Assembly (NCBI GenBank): GCA_027406905.1
Contig: DAHZHT010000006.1
Location: 1 to 64,000 of the forward strand
Length of the DNA stretch: 64,000 nt
Direction of reading: 5' to 3'
Origin: Elusimicrobiota bacterium
GTDB lineage: Bacteria; Elusimicrobiota; Elusimicrobia; UBA1565; UBA9628
Below the pieces are notes generated by a model. The model had not been told where the DNA came from. It ran no database searches and saw only the letters and a program-made list of their open reading frames with translations. Of this stretch, positions 45,349 to 54,189 are shown in pieces. The translations under genes were made by a program, and so were the position numbers. Position 1 is the stretch's first letter. The number at the start of each line of letters is the position of its first letter.

Positions 45349-46349
45349 AAAAACCTCGCGATTTCATCGCGAGAAAAGCGCGGAAACTCTTTTTGTCTTT
45401 TCCCGTTTTTTAATAGAACTCCTTTTCCGCGAAAAGCCCTTCCGATAACAACGGCCGGAATTTTAAGACGCGAAAGCTGGGCCACAATTTTACCGGATGA
45501 TTGCGGAGGCGAAGCGATCAAAAGAGCCCCTGAAGACAAAGCCCCCAAGGCATTGAGCCCATAAAAATCCAGTAAGCGCCGAACGCATTCTAAAACAGGA
45601 ATTTTCTCCTCTTCAATTTCAATCCGCACTTGAGAGGCCTCGGCCATTTCATAAAGCCCGGAAGACAGGCCGCCTTCGGTGGGGTCATGCATGGCATGAA
45701 CATTTCCAACCTGATAAGCGGCCAAGGCCTCTTTGACTACTCCTATATTTGCGATTAGCTTCTCGCATTGACGGGCAAAAGCCGCCCCGAATTTAGATTG
45801 CACCCGCGATTTTTTTTCTCGGGCGATGACCGACGCCGCCTCTAGCGCCGCGCTTTTCGTTAAAATAATATCGTCTCCCGGGCAAACGCCCGAAGTCGAC
45901 AGGGCTTTTTTCCCCAAAACCTCTCCCAACATGATTCCGGTCAAAACTGGACGCGTAACAGATGAGGTAATTTCGGTATGGCCGCCAATAGAAGAAACCC
46001 CAAAGAGGCGGCAAGAGCGCTCAACCTCGGAAAAAATTTTTTTAATCAGCGATGGGGAAGATCGCTTTTCAGGGAAAAGGGCCGAACAGAGAAACCAGCG
46101 CGGTCTCGCCCCGCGGGTCGCGATATCATTGGCATTGACGGCTACCGCGTAAAAGCCGGCTTCTTTGGACAAAAACGTAACCGGATCAACCGCCACCGCT
46201 ACCATCTTGCCCCCAATTTTCAAAACAGCCGCGTCTTCGCCCAGCGCCGGTCCAATCAAAACTTGGGGATCGGAATTGCGAAACTGCTTAAGCATTTGGG
46301 ATAAAAATACAGGCGGGAGTTTCCCGGAGGGGAAATTAACTTGACCCAT
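45345..46349 (-). CDS. AIR synthase-related protein (HypE/PurM/ThiL fold)
   Basis: A 334-residue ATP-binding protein. GPALGEDAAVL near residue 33, AVAVDPVTFLS, AVNANDIATRGARPRWFL, GGHTEITSSVTRPVLTGIML and HDPTEGGLSSGLYEMAEAS follow the HypE/AIR synthase pattern. It lacks the C-terminal Cys of true HypE (it ends RDEIARFL), and no hydrogenase genes are near, so it is not the hydrogenase maturation enzyme. Many such stand-alone paralogues have no known substrate. It overlaps its upstream symporter by 14 nt and its downstream barrel by 4 nt. Confidence 0.8.
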   Translation of the reverse strand: MGQVNFPSGKLPPVFLSQMLKQFRNSDPQVLIGPALGEDAAVLKIGGKMVAVAVDPVTFLSKEAGFYAVAVNANDIATRGARPRWFLCSALFPEKRSSPSLIKKIFSEVERSCRLFGVSSIGGHTEITSSVTRPVLTGIMLGEVLGKKALSTSGVCPGDDIILTKSAALEAASVIAREKKSRVQSKFGAAFARQCEKLIANIGVVKEALAAYQVGNVHAMHDPTEGGLSSGLYEMAEASQVRIEIEEEKIPVLECVRRLLDFYGLNALGALSSGALLIASPPQSSGKIVAQLSRLKIPAVVIGRAFRGKGVLLKNGKRQKEFPRFSRDEIARFL

Positions 46350-47724
46350 AGGACATCCGTTTTTTAAAAATGGAATAAAGGTAAAACGAGCAGGCCACTA
46401 TCAGCCCCGGATAAATAGGCGCCCATCCCAGGGGCTCTTTGAGGAAAGTCCAAATAGCGGAAACCCCGCTTCCGCCAATCATAATCTTGCCCACGTCTTC
46501 CGAAAGGGGTTTTAAAGAGGGGAAATATCCCAAACACAGCGGAAATAAAAGTCCGGCGACCGCAATGGAACTGAGCGTATACCAGATATCGACCACCGAA
46601 GGCAAAACAACGGCGATCGCCGTCCCTAAAATTAAGCCCAAAATCAGTCCTAATTGAACATGCCGGGTCTCGGACAAGCCGGGGAGCTTAAAAAATTTCC
46701 AGACAATATCTTTTCCGAAAGTCGAGGCGAACAAAAAGGCGAGAGAGCTAAAAGCCGCAAAAATCGCGCCCAACATCCCCACATAAAAAAATCCTTTCCA
46801 CAGAGGGGGAAGAATTCTGTCGGCCAAGGCCGGGTAGGACAAAACCGGGTCCTTTAAATTCGGCAAAATGGCACGGGCATAGAGCCCGGCGACCGTGGTA
46901 ATAAAATCAAATAGTATCCAAAATAGGACGCTGACGACAATTCCGCGGCGCGCCACTTCCGGGCTTTTGGCCGCCAGGCATTTCTGATAAAACGTCGGCT
47001 CAACCAAGGTCCACAAGCCCAAAAACCACCAAGAGCCGATATAACTTAGGCTTTTGCCCCCGCTCCACTCTAAATGAGTTTTGGGGAGATGCGCTCGCAA
47101 AAAAGAAAGCCCGCCCCAAGCGTGATAGGCGGCTAAGGGCAAAACGATCAAGCCGCTGTACATTAAAATAAAATGCAACACATCCGCCCGAACGTCCGAG
47201 CGAAACCCGCCAACGAAAAGAAAAGCGGTCGCCGAGACCATCGCAATCGAAAAAGAAGCCCAAAGAGAAATTCCGGCCAACGATTTCACGAGAACCCAGA
47301 TCATCAAAATATAGGGAGCCGGGGAAACGAGCAGAAGTAAAAGGGCCGCCCCAATCCCCGAAGCCCTAGGGCCGTAAAATTTTTCTAAAAGTTCCGGCAG
47401 GGTCAAGGCCCCGGAACTGGCGATTTTGGGAGCCAGAAAATAAGCGTAAATAAGAGCGAAGATATAATAGGGAAAACCCAGGACCACCCAGTTGAGAAGG
47501 CCGTAACGGTAAGAAAACTCTCCCACGCCCAAAACTCCGCCATACCAACTGGAAACCAAGGCCGCGACAAAAACGGGAAGGCTGAGGCCGCGGCCCGCCA
47601 ACAGGTAATCCGCCATCTCCGAGGTGTTTTGATTTTTCCTATAAAACCAGAACCCGACCGCCAAATTGGCCGCGAAATAAAGGAGAATAACCGCGTAATC
47701 AATAACGCTAAGAGAAAATCTCAT
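46336..47724 (-). CDS. Sodium:solute symporter family transporter
   Basis: A 462-residue protein with about 13 helices. DYLLAGRGLSLPVFVAALVS followed by SWYGGVLGVGEFSY is the start of the SSS (SLC5) fold, and FASTFGKDIVWKFF is in the usual place of the conserved S-x3-KDI motif. It imports a small solute with Na+. The solute is unknown; the downstream amidase-like gene makes a cell-wall fragment or amino acid conceivable. It is divergent from greA with overlapping promoters. Confidence 0.85.
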   Translation of the reverse strand: MRFSLSVIDYAVILLYFAANLAVGFWFYRKNQNTSEMADYLLAGRGLSLPVFVAALVSSWYGGVLGVGEFSYRYGLLNWVVLGFPYYIFALIYAYFLAPKIASSGALTLPELLEKFYGPRASGIGAALLLLLVSPAPYILMIWVLVKSLAGISLWASFSIAMVSATAFLFVGGFRSDVRADVLHFILMYSGLIVLPLAAYHAWGGLSFLRAHLPKTHLEWSGGKSLSYIGSWWFLGLWTLVEPTFYQKCLAAKSPEVARRGIVVSVLFWILFDFITTVAGLYARAILPNLKDPVLSYPALADRILPPLWKGFFYVGMLGAIFAAFSSLAFLFASTFGKDIVWKFFKLPGLSETRHVQLGLILGLILGTAIAVVLPSVVDIWYTLSSIAVAGLLFPLCLGYFPSLKPLSEDVGKIMIGGSGVSAIWTFLKEPLGWAPIYPGLIVACSFYLYSIFKKRMSYGSS

Positions 47725-47735
47725 ATTGATTTTCT

Positions 47736-47741
47736 TATAAT
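47736..47741 (+). promoter_or_regulatory. -10 box of greA
   Basis: TATAAT (47736-47741) ends 6 nt before the greA ATG, with no ribosome binding site. On the other strand TATTAT lies in the same stretch and may serve the divergent symporter gene. No good -35 is visible. Confidence 0.5.
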
Positions 47742-47747
47742 ACTATT

Positions 47748-48218
47748 ATGAAAGAAACATTCCTAACGCGAGCCGGCTATGAGAAACTCGTCACCGATCT
47801 TGAGCCACTCAAAAAGATGAAGAATCAATTGTCTCAAGACATCGCCGAAGCCCGTGAAAAAGGCGATCTAAAAGAAAATGCGGAATATCACAGCGCCAAG
47901 GAAAAACTGGCCGAGGTGATGGGCCGAATCGCCAAAATACAGGATAAGCTCGAAGGAGCTAAAATCATCGATGATCTTGACGTTCCAAAAGGCGTCGTAT
48001 CCATCGGCAGCCGAGTCACGATACAAAACGAGTCCGGAGATGAATCGGTCTATATGCTGGTCGGCGAAGATGAGTCCGATCCCGCTGAAGGAAAGATTTC
48101 CGTCTACGCCCCAATCGCGCAAGGGCTTCTGGGCAAAAAAGTTGGAGAAACCGTCACCATCACTCTCCCGGCAGGCCCCCGAAAATTTAAAATCCTCAAA
48201 GCAGAGTCCGCTCTATAA
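47748..48218 (+). CDS. greA: Transcription elongation factor GreA
   Basis: A 156-residue factor that rescues backtracked RNA polymerase. It starts ETFLTRAGYEKLVTDLE, has the coiled-coil tip with GDLKENAEYHSAKEKLAE (the acidic D and E that act in the polymerase channel) and a C-terminal domain with PIAQGLLGKKVGETVTITLP. Length is normal. Its stop overlaps the probable start region of queG. Confidence 0.95.
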   Translation: MKETFLTRAGYEKLVTDLEPLKKMKNQLSQDIAEAREKGDLKENAEYHSAKEKLAEVMGRIAKIQDKLEGAKIIDDLDVPKGVVSIGSRVTIQNESGDESVYMLVGEDESDPAEGKISVYAPIAQGLLGKKVGETVTITLPAGPRKFKILKAESAL

Positions 48219-49147
48219 ACGCCGCTCAAATTGCCCACGCCTTAAAGGAACGCGCGCTTGAACTCGGGGCCGACAGGGTTGGAATTTCCTCAGCAGCGGC
48301 ATTTCCCGAGGCAAAATTCTATCAAGAATGGATTTCTAAGTCCTATCATGCCTCGATGGATTATATGGCCAAAGATCCCCAGACAAGGTCAGATATTCGC
48401 CGCTGGTGGCCCCAGGCCCGTTCGGTTTTTATCTGCGCTTTTGACTACTCCGACAATCGAAAAAAACCTCTTCCCGAAGGACATGGACGCGTGGCCCGCT
48501 ATGCGGGAGAAAGAGATTATCACCTGGTCTTAAGAGAAAAAATGAAATCTCTCAGCTCTTTTCTAAAAATTTTAGACCCGAAAGCCGATTCAAAAATTTT
48601 CGTTGACACCAGCCCTATTCTTGAGAGGCTCTACGGGCGCTATGCGGGTTTAGGCTGGATCGGGAAAAACACCATGCTTTTATCAAAAAAGGGTTCTTAT
48701 TTTTTCTTGTCGGGCATGGCCATCAATATTGATCTCCCGCCAGACTCTCTTGAAACCGACCACTGCGGCAACTGTCGGCGCTGTCTGGACGCATGTCCCA
48801 CCCAGGCCTTTCCCCAAGAACGCGTCCTGGACGCGAGTAAATGCATTTCTTATTGGACCATCGAACACAGAGGAGAAATTCCGCCGCGACAACAAACGTC
48901 CATTGGGGAATGGGTTTTTGGATGCGATATCTGCCAAGAGGTCTGCCCCTTCAATCGTTTCGCCTCTTTCGGAAAAACTTTTCAAAGCCCCGGCTATGAA
49001 AGCCTTCCTCTCAAAGAAATCGAAGCTGAATCGGAATCTGAATTTAATTCTCGCTTTAAAAAAACAGCCCTTGCCCGCTCTAAGAGATCAGGACTTTCTA
49101 GAAACGCCCGCATCGTCTTAGAAAACACAGAGAAGCGTTTCCAATGA
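48215..49147 (+). CDS. queG: Epoxyqueuosine reductase QueG, no canonical start codon
   Basis: From 48215 the frame gives about 310 residues and aligns with QueG along its length: AHALKERALELGADRVGISS at the N-terminus, DYMAKDPQTRSDIRRWWPQA, RYAGLGWIGKNTMLLSKKGS, and two [4Fe-4S] sites in CGNCRRCLDACPTQAF and CDICQEVCPFN. It reduces epoxyqueuosine to queuosine in tRNA with cobalamin. After the upstream in-frame stop at 48188-48190 there is no ATG, GTG or TTG before ATG 48356, which would delete the conserved first 47 residues. An ATA at 48215 overlaps the greA stop (CTATAAAC), in the position where an ATGA junction would be expected. Coupled to the next gene by ATGA. Confidence 0.85.
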   Translation: MNAAQIAHALKERALELGADRVGISSAAAFPEAKFYQEWISKSYHASMDYMAKDPQTRSDIRRWWPQARSVFICAFDYSDNRKKPLPEGHGRVARYAGERDYHLVLREKMKSLSSFLKILDPKADSKIFVDTSPILERLYGRYAGLGWIGKNTMLLSKKGSYFFLSGMAINIDLPPDSLETDHCGNCRRCLDACPTQAFPQERVLDASKCISYWTIEHRGEIPPRQQTSIGEWVFGCDICQEVCPFNRFASFGKTFQSPGYESLPLKEIEAESESEFNSRFKKTALARSKRSGLSRNARIVLENTEKRFQ

Positions 49148-50442
49148 AATTTCGGGGGCTTCTGTGTCTTTTTCTGATATCTGCCGGCGCAACTTGCGCG
49201 CGCGCCCAAACGGACAATCAAGATCAGATCGTCGTCAACAATTTAAAAGCTCCCACCACCGCTCAAAATGACGTCAGTCAAACTCCCGCATTGGTGCGGT
49301 GGATGTTTAACAAAACCGGCCGGAATATTCAGGTCATCGTCCCTATTCTCGCCACCGACCCAAACAGCGGAACCTCGGTTGGAATCATGCCTATCATAGT
49401 TAAACAAAGGAAAAATTCAGACGACATTGAAAGCATCACCGCGCCTTCCATCACCGAAAACCAATACTTCGGCCCCGAAGGAACCTATCGGTATTATTAC
49501 TTCCCGAACCAATACGAAAGTTTTACCGCCATAGGCACCATCGGAAGATATGAAAATGAGGCCCTCATCGAATATAAAAATCTGCATTTAGAAAACACCG
49601 ATACCGACATCGATTTACGCCTGCACAAAAACACCAACGCCGGCGGGCTTTTTTACGGAATCGGTTCAAATTCCGCATATGGAAATCAGTCCAGCTACAT
49701 TTCCCATGCCTGGAGTTACAACCTGACGGCAGGGCACTCGCTTTTTCCCGATTCTCATTGGCGGGTAGAGGCCAACAGCCATCTTTTGTCTGAACGGGTA
49801 TCCAACGGCGTCATTCCCGGCATGCCGGGAATCAAGACGGAATTTAATGGATTTGTCCCGAATAGTTTTGAACAAGTCCAAGAAGGAAGATTAAGTCTTG
49901 AATACGACTCTCGCGACAGCCCGGTTACGACGACCAAGGGAGCATTTCTACAAGCCTATTCAGGATATTCAGTTGAGGGAATTGCCAGCAGCTACAACTA
50001 CGATCGCTATGGAATTGACGGGCGTTATTTCTATCCCTGGCCCAATCATCCTGACAATGTCTTGGCCTTCCAAGTTCAAGGGCAGCAACTTTACGGCAGC
50101 GCGCCCTTTTGGCTTCTGCCGGAGTTAGGCGGGAAATACAGCCTCAGGGCCTACGCCTATGGCCGATATGTAGACAACGGAATGTATTCCGTCAATATCG
50201 AACAGAGATTCAAAGTTTATGAGGCCAAAATGGCGGGAGTTCCAACCGAGCTGGAGCTGGCCCCCTTTGCCGGCATCGGCAGCGTTTTTGCCGACCCCAC
50301 CGATGCGACGGCTAGGTATTCTCGCCCAGTTTTCGGAACCGCCATTCGCGCAATAGCCCGGCCTCAAGTCGTCGGCTCGCTGGATTTCGGAGTGGGGCAG
50401 GAAGGCTTGGTCGCCTTCATGGACATCAATTACGCGTTCTAA
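49144..50442 (+). CDS. Omp85-superfamily barrel (bacterial surface antigen type) without POTRA domains
   Basis: A 432-residue exported protein (signal peptide LLCLFLISAGATCARA). The C-terminal two thirds contain RLSLEYDSRDSPVTTTKGAF, the strand pattern before L6, then GGKYSLRAYAYGRYVDNGMY and EQRF, and end DINYAF with a C-terminal Phe. This is the layout of BamA/TamA-type barrels, but with LRAY where the L6 motif normally has RG(F/Y), and with no room for POTRA domains. Possibly a transporter for lipids or small molecules. Coupled to queG. Confidence 0.72.
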   Translation: MKFRGLLCLFLISAGATCARAQTDNQDQIVVNNLKAPTTAQNDVSQTPALVRWMFNKTGRNIQVIVPILATDPNSGTSVGIMPIIVKQRKNSDDIESITAPSITENQYFGPEGTYRYYYFPNQYESFTAIGTIGRYENEALIEYKNLHLENTDTDIDLRLHKNTNAGGLFYGIGSNSAYGNQSSYISHAWSYNLTAGHSLFPDSHWRVEANSHLLSERVSNGVIPGMPGIKTEFNGFVPNSFEQVQEGRLSLEYDSRDSPVTTTKGAFLQAYSGYSVEGIASSYNYDRYGIDGRYFYPWPNHPDNVLAFQVQGQQLYGSAPFWLLPELGGKYSLRAYAYGRYVDNGMYSVNIEQRFKVYEAKMAGVPTELELAPFAGIGSVFADPTDATARYSRPVFGTAIRAIARPQVVGSLDFGVGQEGLVAFMDINYAF

Positions 50443-50445
50443 CGA

Positions 50446-50769
50446 CTAGTCGCTTTCCCAGTTTTCCTCGAAAGAATCTTCCGACAAAAAAGAGCGGCAC
50501 CACGGGCAACGGCGCACCGGGCCGTAGGTGCGATGGCAATCATTTTCCGAAGACCACCATTCCTCAAAAAACATCGGGACGGTCTTTCGGCACTTGATGC
50601 AAAAGCGGATTAAAGTGGCTCCGCAAGACCAACAGAACTTGGGAAATTCTTCTCCCTCCGGGTGATGGATGAGTGAACGACAAACCCCGCATTGAATGTC
50701 GATGTGGATCTGAAATCTTGGCCGGAGAACCTCTTTTTTATCTTTGCGATCTTTTTTGCCTTTCGCCAT
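50446..50769 (-). CDS. Small protein with two zinc-ribbon-like Cys clusters
   Basis: A 107-residue protein from ATG 50769 (AAGGAA upstream). The basic N-terminus (AKGKKDRKDKKEVLRPRF) is followed by four CxxC pairs: CGVC, CWSC, CIKC and CPWC, enough for two zinc sites. No named family recognised. It follows the aldehyde dehydrogenase gene by 23 nt on the same strand and may be co-transcribed. Confidence 0.7.
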   Translation of the reverse strand: MAKGKKDRKDKKEVLRPRFQIHIDIQCGVCRSLIHHPEGEEFPKFCWSCGATLIRFCIKCRKTVPMFFEEWWSSENDCHRTYGPVRRCPWCRSFLSEDSFEENWESD

Positions 50770-50792
50770 ATATTTTCCTTGATGTATTCTTT

Positions 50793-53216
50793 TTAGGACA
50801 AGGCCGTCATCCAAACGGTTTTAAACTCCAAATATCTCCGCATCCAAGAACGTCCCTGGGCGGAACTAGATTCCCAATCCTTGGGATCATGGGCCCAGGT
50901 TCGCTTCATATTGCTGGTAGACAACTCCTCTATTTTCTTAGCTAATTCCGGAGTTCCGGAAAAATCAATTCCCGCGACGGCGCGATGCTCCGCTAGAATA
51001 GGCGCAAGCTCTTCCGCCTTTCCGGTAACTATATTGATCACCGCGGACGGCAAATCAGAGGCGTCTAAAACTTCGATGAGAATTGAAGCCGCCAAAGGGA
51101 ATTTCTCCGAAGGGACGGCAATCACCGCGTTTCCAGAGGCAATCGCCGGAAAGATCTTAGACACAAGAGCCAGAAGAGAAGGAGTCTCTGGACAAACCAG
51201 GCCGACGACCCCCATCGGTTCGGGATAGGTGATATTGAAATCGGTCTGGGTAACGGGGTTGACATTGCCGGTGTATTTATCGGTCCAACCGGCATAATAA
51301 AGAATGCGGTTAAGACTTAACTCGACTTCCCTTTGGGCCGAGGTATTGTCGCAACCTGTTTGGGCCGAGACGATCTGGGTTAATTCCGCGAAACGACTTT
51401 GAAGAATCTCGGCGGTGCGGTAAAGAATCTGGCCGCGCAAATAAGCGGTTGATTTAGACCATTGGGACTGAGCCTTTAAAGCCGCTTCCACCGCATCGCG
51501 AATGTCTTTTCTCGAACCTAAGGGAACATCCGCAATTAATTTTCCATCATGAGAAAAAACTTTGTAATAGCGCCCGGACTCCGAGCGAACCTGCTTGCCC
51601 CCAATAAGCATCTTCGGCGTTTTCCATATCTGAGTGGTTAGCTCCAGAGAGTTAGGGACAGTCCCCAATTCCTTGCCAGAGTTAGGGACAGTCCCTAACT
51701 CCTCGATTTCAACGTATTCCCAAAGACCCACGGGCCCGCCCTCGCGCCCAAAACCGCTTTCCTTAAATCCGCCAAATTCCGCCGCGGCATCGAATTTATT
51801 GGCGCCGTTTCCCCAGATGGTGCCAGCCTTAATCGCCCGGGCCAATTCGATCATCTTGGCGACATCCTTGGTCCAAACGCTGGCGGCAAGGCCGTAAAAG
51901 GTGTTGTTCGCCAGTTCAATGGCTTCTTCCTTGGTTCGAAAAGTCATTGTGGCTAAAACCGGGCCAAAAATCTCTTCCCGAGCGATCGTGTGGGAAGTCT
52001 CAACCTCGGTAAACAAGGTCGGCGGGAAAAAAAATCCCTCCCGCGGGCAATTAAGAGCCGCCTGATACTTAAGCGCGCCTTCTTTTTCTCCCACTTGAAC
52101 GTAGCGCTCGATGGTCTCAAGCTGCCTTTTTGAATTAATTGCACCCATGTCTATATTTTTATCGAGCGGATCTCCAATCCGAATCTTGCGCATTCTCTCT
52201 TTGAGAAGAGTAATGAATTTAGGCGCGATACTTTCTTGAAGCAAAAGGCGCGAGCCCGCGCAACAGACCTGCCCCTGATTAAAAAAGATGCCGTCTATAA
52301 TTCCCTCAACGGCCTCATAAAGGGGCGCGTCTTCAAAAACGACGGTCGGCGACTTGCCGCCCAATTCCAAGGAAAGTTTTTTTCCGCTTCCCGCCGTCAT
52401 CTTGCGAATAAGGCGCCCCACTTCGGTCGATCCGGTAAAGGCGATTTTATTGATTCCCGGATGACGGACTAGCGCCTCCCCGGTTTTTCCAAAACCTGTT
52501 ATGATATTGACCACCCCGGGAGGGATGCCCACCTCCTCAATAATCTCGGCCAAATGAAGCGCCGAAAGGGAAGTGGTCTCGGCGGGCTTTAAGACCACGG
52601 TATTTCCGGCGGCCAAGGCCGGGGCGATTTTCCACGCCGCCATTAAAAGCGGAAAATTCCAAGGAATGATTTGTCCCACCACCCCCACCGGAGACGCCCG
52701 AAGCCCCGGGAAAGCCTCTTCAATCTTATCCGCCCAACCGGCGTAATAGAAAAAATGCCGTGCGGCAAGAGGGATATCGATATCGCGGGTTTCCCGAATC
52801 GGTTTACCGTTGTCTAAAGTTTCGATGACGGCCAATTCCCTTGAACGCTCTAAAATCACCCGAGCAATCGCGTAAATAAGCCGAGCGCGCTCTTCTCCCG
52901 AAGTCTTAGACCAGGTTTTAAAAGCTTCTTGCGCCGCTGAGACGGCATTGTCTACGTCTTTTTCGCCGGCTTCCGCTACTTTCGCCAAAACCCTTCCGGT
53001 CGCGGGATTAATGGAATCAAAATATTTTCCGGAAGCAGGAGAAACCCATTTCCCGCCAATAAAAAGATCATAGCGCGGCTTTATTTTCACATGGGAAATA
53101 GATTCAGGAGCCGGACCATATTCAGCCCAGGCAAAAGAACGCGGGAAACCCGAAACTACTTGTCTCCCGTTTCTCTTTATTTTTTCTATCCGTTCCGCTT
53201 CTTTCCGTTCTTTCAT
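50793..53216 (-). CDS. ALDH16-like double-domain aldehyde dehydrogenase with in-frame repeat insertion
   Basis: About 807 residues from ATG 53216 (GAGGGG upstream). Residues about 48-500 are a complete aldehyde dehydrogenase: IIPWNFPLLMAAWKIAPAL, FTGSTEVGRLI, catalytic base Glu near 284 in LELGGKSP and nucleophile Cys near 318 in NQGQVCCAGSR. Residues about 530-800 are a second, shortened ALDH domain without catalytic Cys (VVGLVCPETPSLLALVSKIF). This is the layout of ALDH16. Between the domains, residues about 505-523 contain ELGTVPNS twice, encoded by palindromic repeats. With deoC upstream it probably oxidises acetaldehyde. Confidence 0.85.
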   Translation of the reverse strand: MKERKEAERIEKIKRNGRQVVSGFPRSFAWAEYGPAPESISHVKIKPRYDLFIGGKWVSPASGKYFDSINPATGRVLAKVAEAGEKDVDNAVSAAQEAFKTWSKTSGEERARLIYAIARVILERSRELAVIETLDNGKPIRETRDIDIPLAARHFFYYAGWADKIEEAFPGLRASPVGVVGQIIPWNFPLLMAAWKIAPALAAGNTVVLKPAETTSLSALHLAEIIEEVGIPPGVVNIITGFGKTGEALVRHPGINKIAFTGSTEVGRLIRKMTAGSGKKLSLELGGKSPTVVFEDAPLYEAVEGIIDGIFFNQGQVCCAGSRLLLQESIAPKFITLLKERMRKIRIGDPLDKNIDMGAINSKRQLETIERYVQVGEKEGALKYQAALNCPREGFFFPPTLFTEVETSHTIAREEIFGPVLATMTFRTKEEAIELANNTFYGLAASVWTKDVAKMIELARAIKAGTIWGNGANKFDAAAEFGGFKESGFGREGGPVGLWEYVEIEELGTVPNSGKELGTVPNSLELTTQIWKTPKMLIGGKQVRSESGRYYKVFSHDGKLIADVPLGSRKDIRDAVEAALKAQSQWSKSTAYLRGQILYRTAEILQSRFAELTQIVSAQTGCDNTSAQREVELSLNRILYYAGWTDKYTGNVNPVTQTDFNITYPEPMGVVGLVCPETPSLLALVSKIFPAIASGNAVIAVPSEKFPLAASILIEVLDASDLPSAVINIVTGKAEELAPILAEHRAVAGIDFSGTPELAKKIEELSTSNMKRTWAHDPKDWESSSAQGRSWMRRYLEFKTVWMTALS
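51649..51701. repeat. Two tandem palindromic repeats inside the ALDH16-like gene
   Basis: Copies at 51649-51671 and 51679-51701 are 30 bp apart, so the reading frame is kept. Both contain TTAGGGACAGTCCC. The second is a perfect 23-bp palindrome with 11-bp arms around one central base. Each is read as ELGTVPNS in the linker between the two ALDH domains. Confidence 0.88.
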
Positions 53217-53226
53217 TATCCCCTCA

Positions 53227-54189
53227 TCAGCCTTTTGGAATATAATCGTACGACTCGTATTGTCCGGTCTTGATGTGATGAAGTTGGCGAGCGATGTCAT
53301 CGAGCAATGAACTCGCTCCGAAACGAAAAAGTTCCGGAGTCAGCCAATAGTCTCCCACCGTTTCTTTCACCAAAGCCAGCCAATGAAGAGCCTCTTTCGC
53401 CTGCCGAATCCCTCCCGCCGGCTTATGCCCGACGCGGTATCCGGTCCGAAGGTAGAAATCTTCGATGGCATTGAGCATGACAAGACTAACCGGCAAGGTC
53501 GCCGATACGCCGATTTTTCCGGTTGAAGTTTTGATAAAATCAGCGCCTGCCTGCATCGCAATTTCGCTCGCCGTCCAAACATGTTGAATTTCGCCAAGCT
53601 CGCCGGTCTCTAAAATCACCTTTAAATGCGCTTCTCCACACGCCTCTCGAATCATCGCGATTTCATCATAAACGCGAGAATAATCCCCCCGCAAAAACGC
53701 CCCGCGGTTGATGACCATATCGATTTCATCGGCGCCGGAAGCGACCAAAGCCTTTGTCTCTTGTATTTTGAGAGGAAGCGCCACCTGGCCGTGCGGGAAG
53801 GCGGTTGACACCGCGGCCACTTTAACCGCGCTTCCATCTAATGCCCTTTTCGCCTCGCTGACAAAATTGCCATAGACGCAAACGGCGGCGACTTGAATCT
53901 CGGGGAAATCCGCCAGGGGCCGCAAAGCCTTTTGGCAAAGGCGCCGCACGCGATGGGGCGTGTCAGAGCCTTCCAAGCTCGTCAAATCAATCATCGACAC
54001 CGCGTGTTTAAGCCAAATCTCCTGACGCTCTTTTTTGGGATTTCTGGTTTTGGCGATCTTCGAGACGCGGTCATAAATGCCCGTCGCGTCTAGCTGAAGG
54101 CGGCGTAAAACATCCAAATCCAATCGGTGAACCGGATTGCGGCGGATTTTGCCGGCGTTTTCAGAAACATTATTTTTGAATGTAGACAT
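53227..54189 (-). CDS. deoC: Deoxyribose-phosphate aldolase, long type
   Basis: About 320 residues from ATG 54189, which has GGGAG 6 nt upstream; the longer open frame is pduL shadow. It splits 2-deoxyribose 5-phosphate into glyceraldehyde 3-phosphate and acetaldehyde. The Schiff-base Lys is in ADFIKTSTGKIG, and VGHKPAGGIRQAKEAL carries the second Lys; MIDLTSLEGSDTPHRVRRLC and DEIDMVINRGAFLRGDY are also typical. The N-terminal 60 residues make it the longer, eukaryote-like form. Overlaps pduL by 20 nt; the ALDH gene follows after 10 nt. Confidence 0.93.
   Translation of the reverse strand: MSTFKNNVSENAGKIRRNPVHRLDLDVLRRLQLDATGIYDRVSKIAKTRNPKKERQEIWLKHAVSMIDLTSLEGSDTPHRVRRLCQKALRPLADFPEIQVAAVCVYGNFVSEAKRALDGSAVKVAAVSTAFPHGQVALPLKIQETKALVASGADEIDMVINRGAFLRGDYSRVYDEIAMIREACGEAHLKVILETGELGEIQHVWTASEIAMQAGADFIKTSTGKIGVSATLPVSLVMLNAIEDFYLRTGYRVGHKPAGGIRQAKEALHWLALVKETVGDYWLTPELFRFGASSLLDDIARQLHHIKTGQYESYDYIPKG

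Noticed and set aside
45345-46349. HypE hydrogenase maturation protein
   Set aside because: The C-terminal PRxC end is missing and no hydrogenase genes are nearby, so only the AIR synthase fold is claimed.
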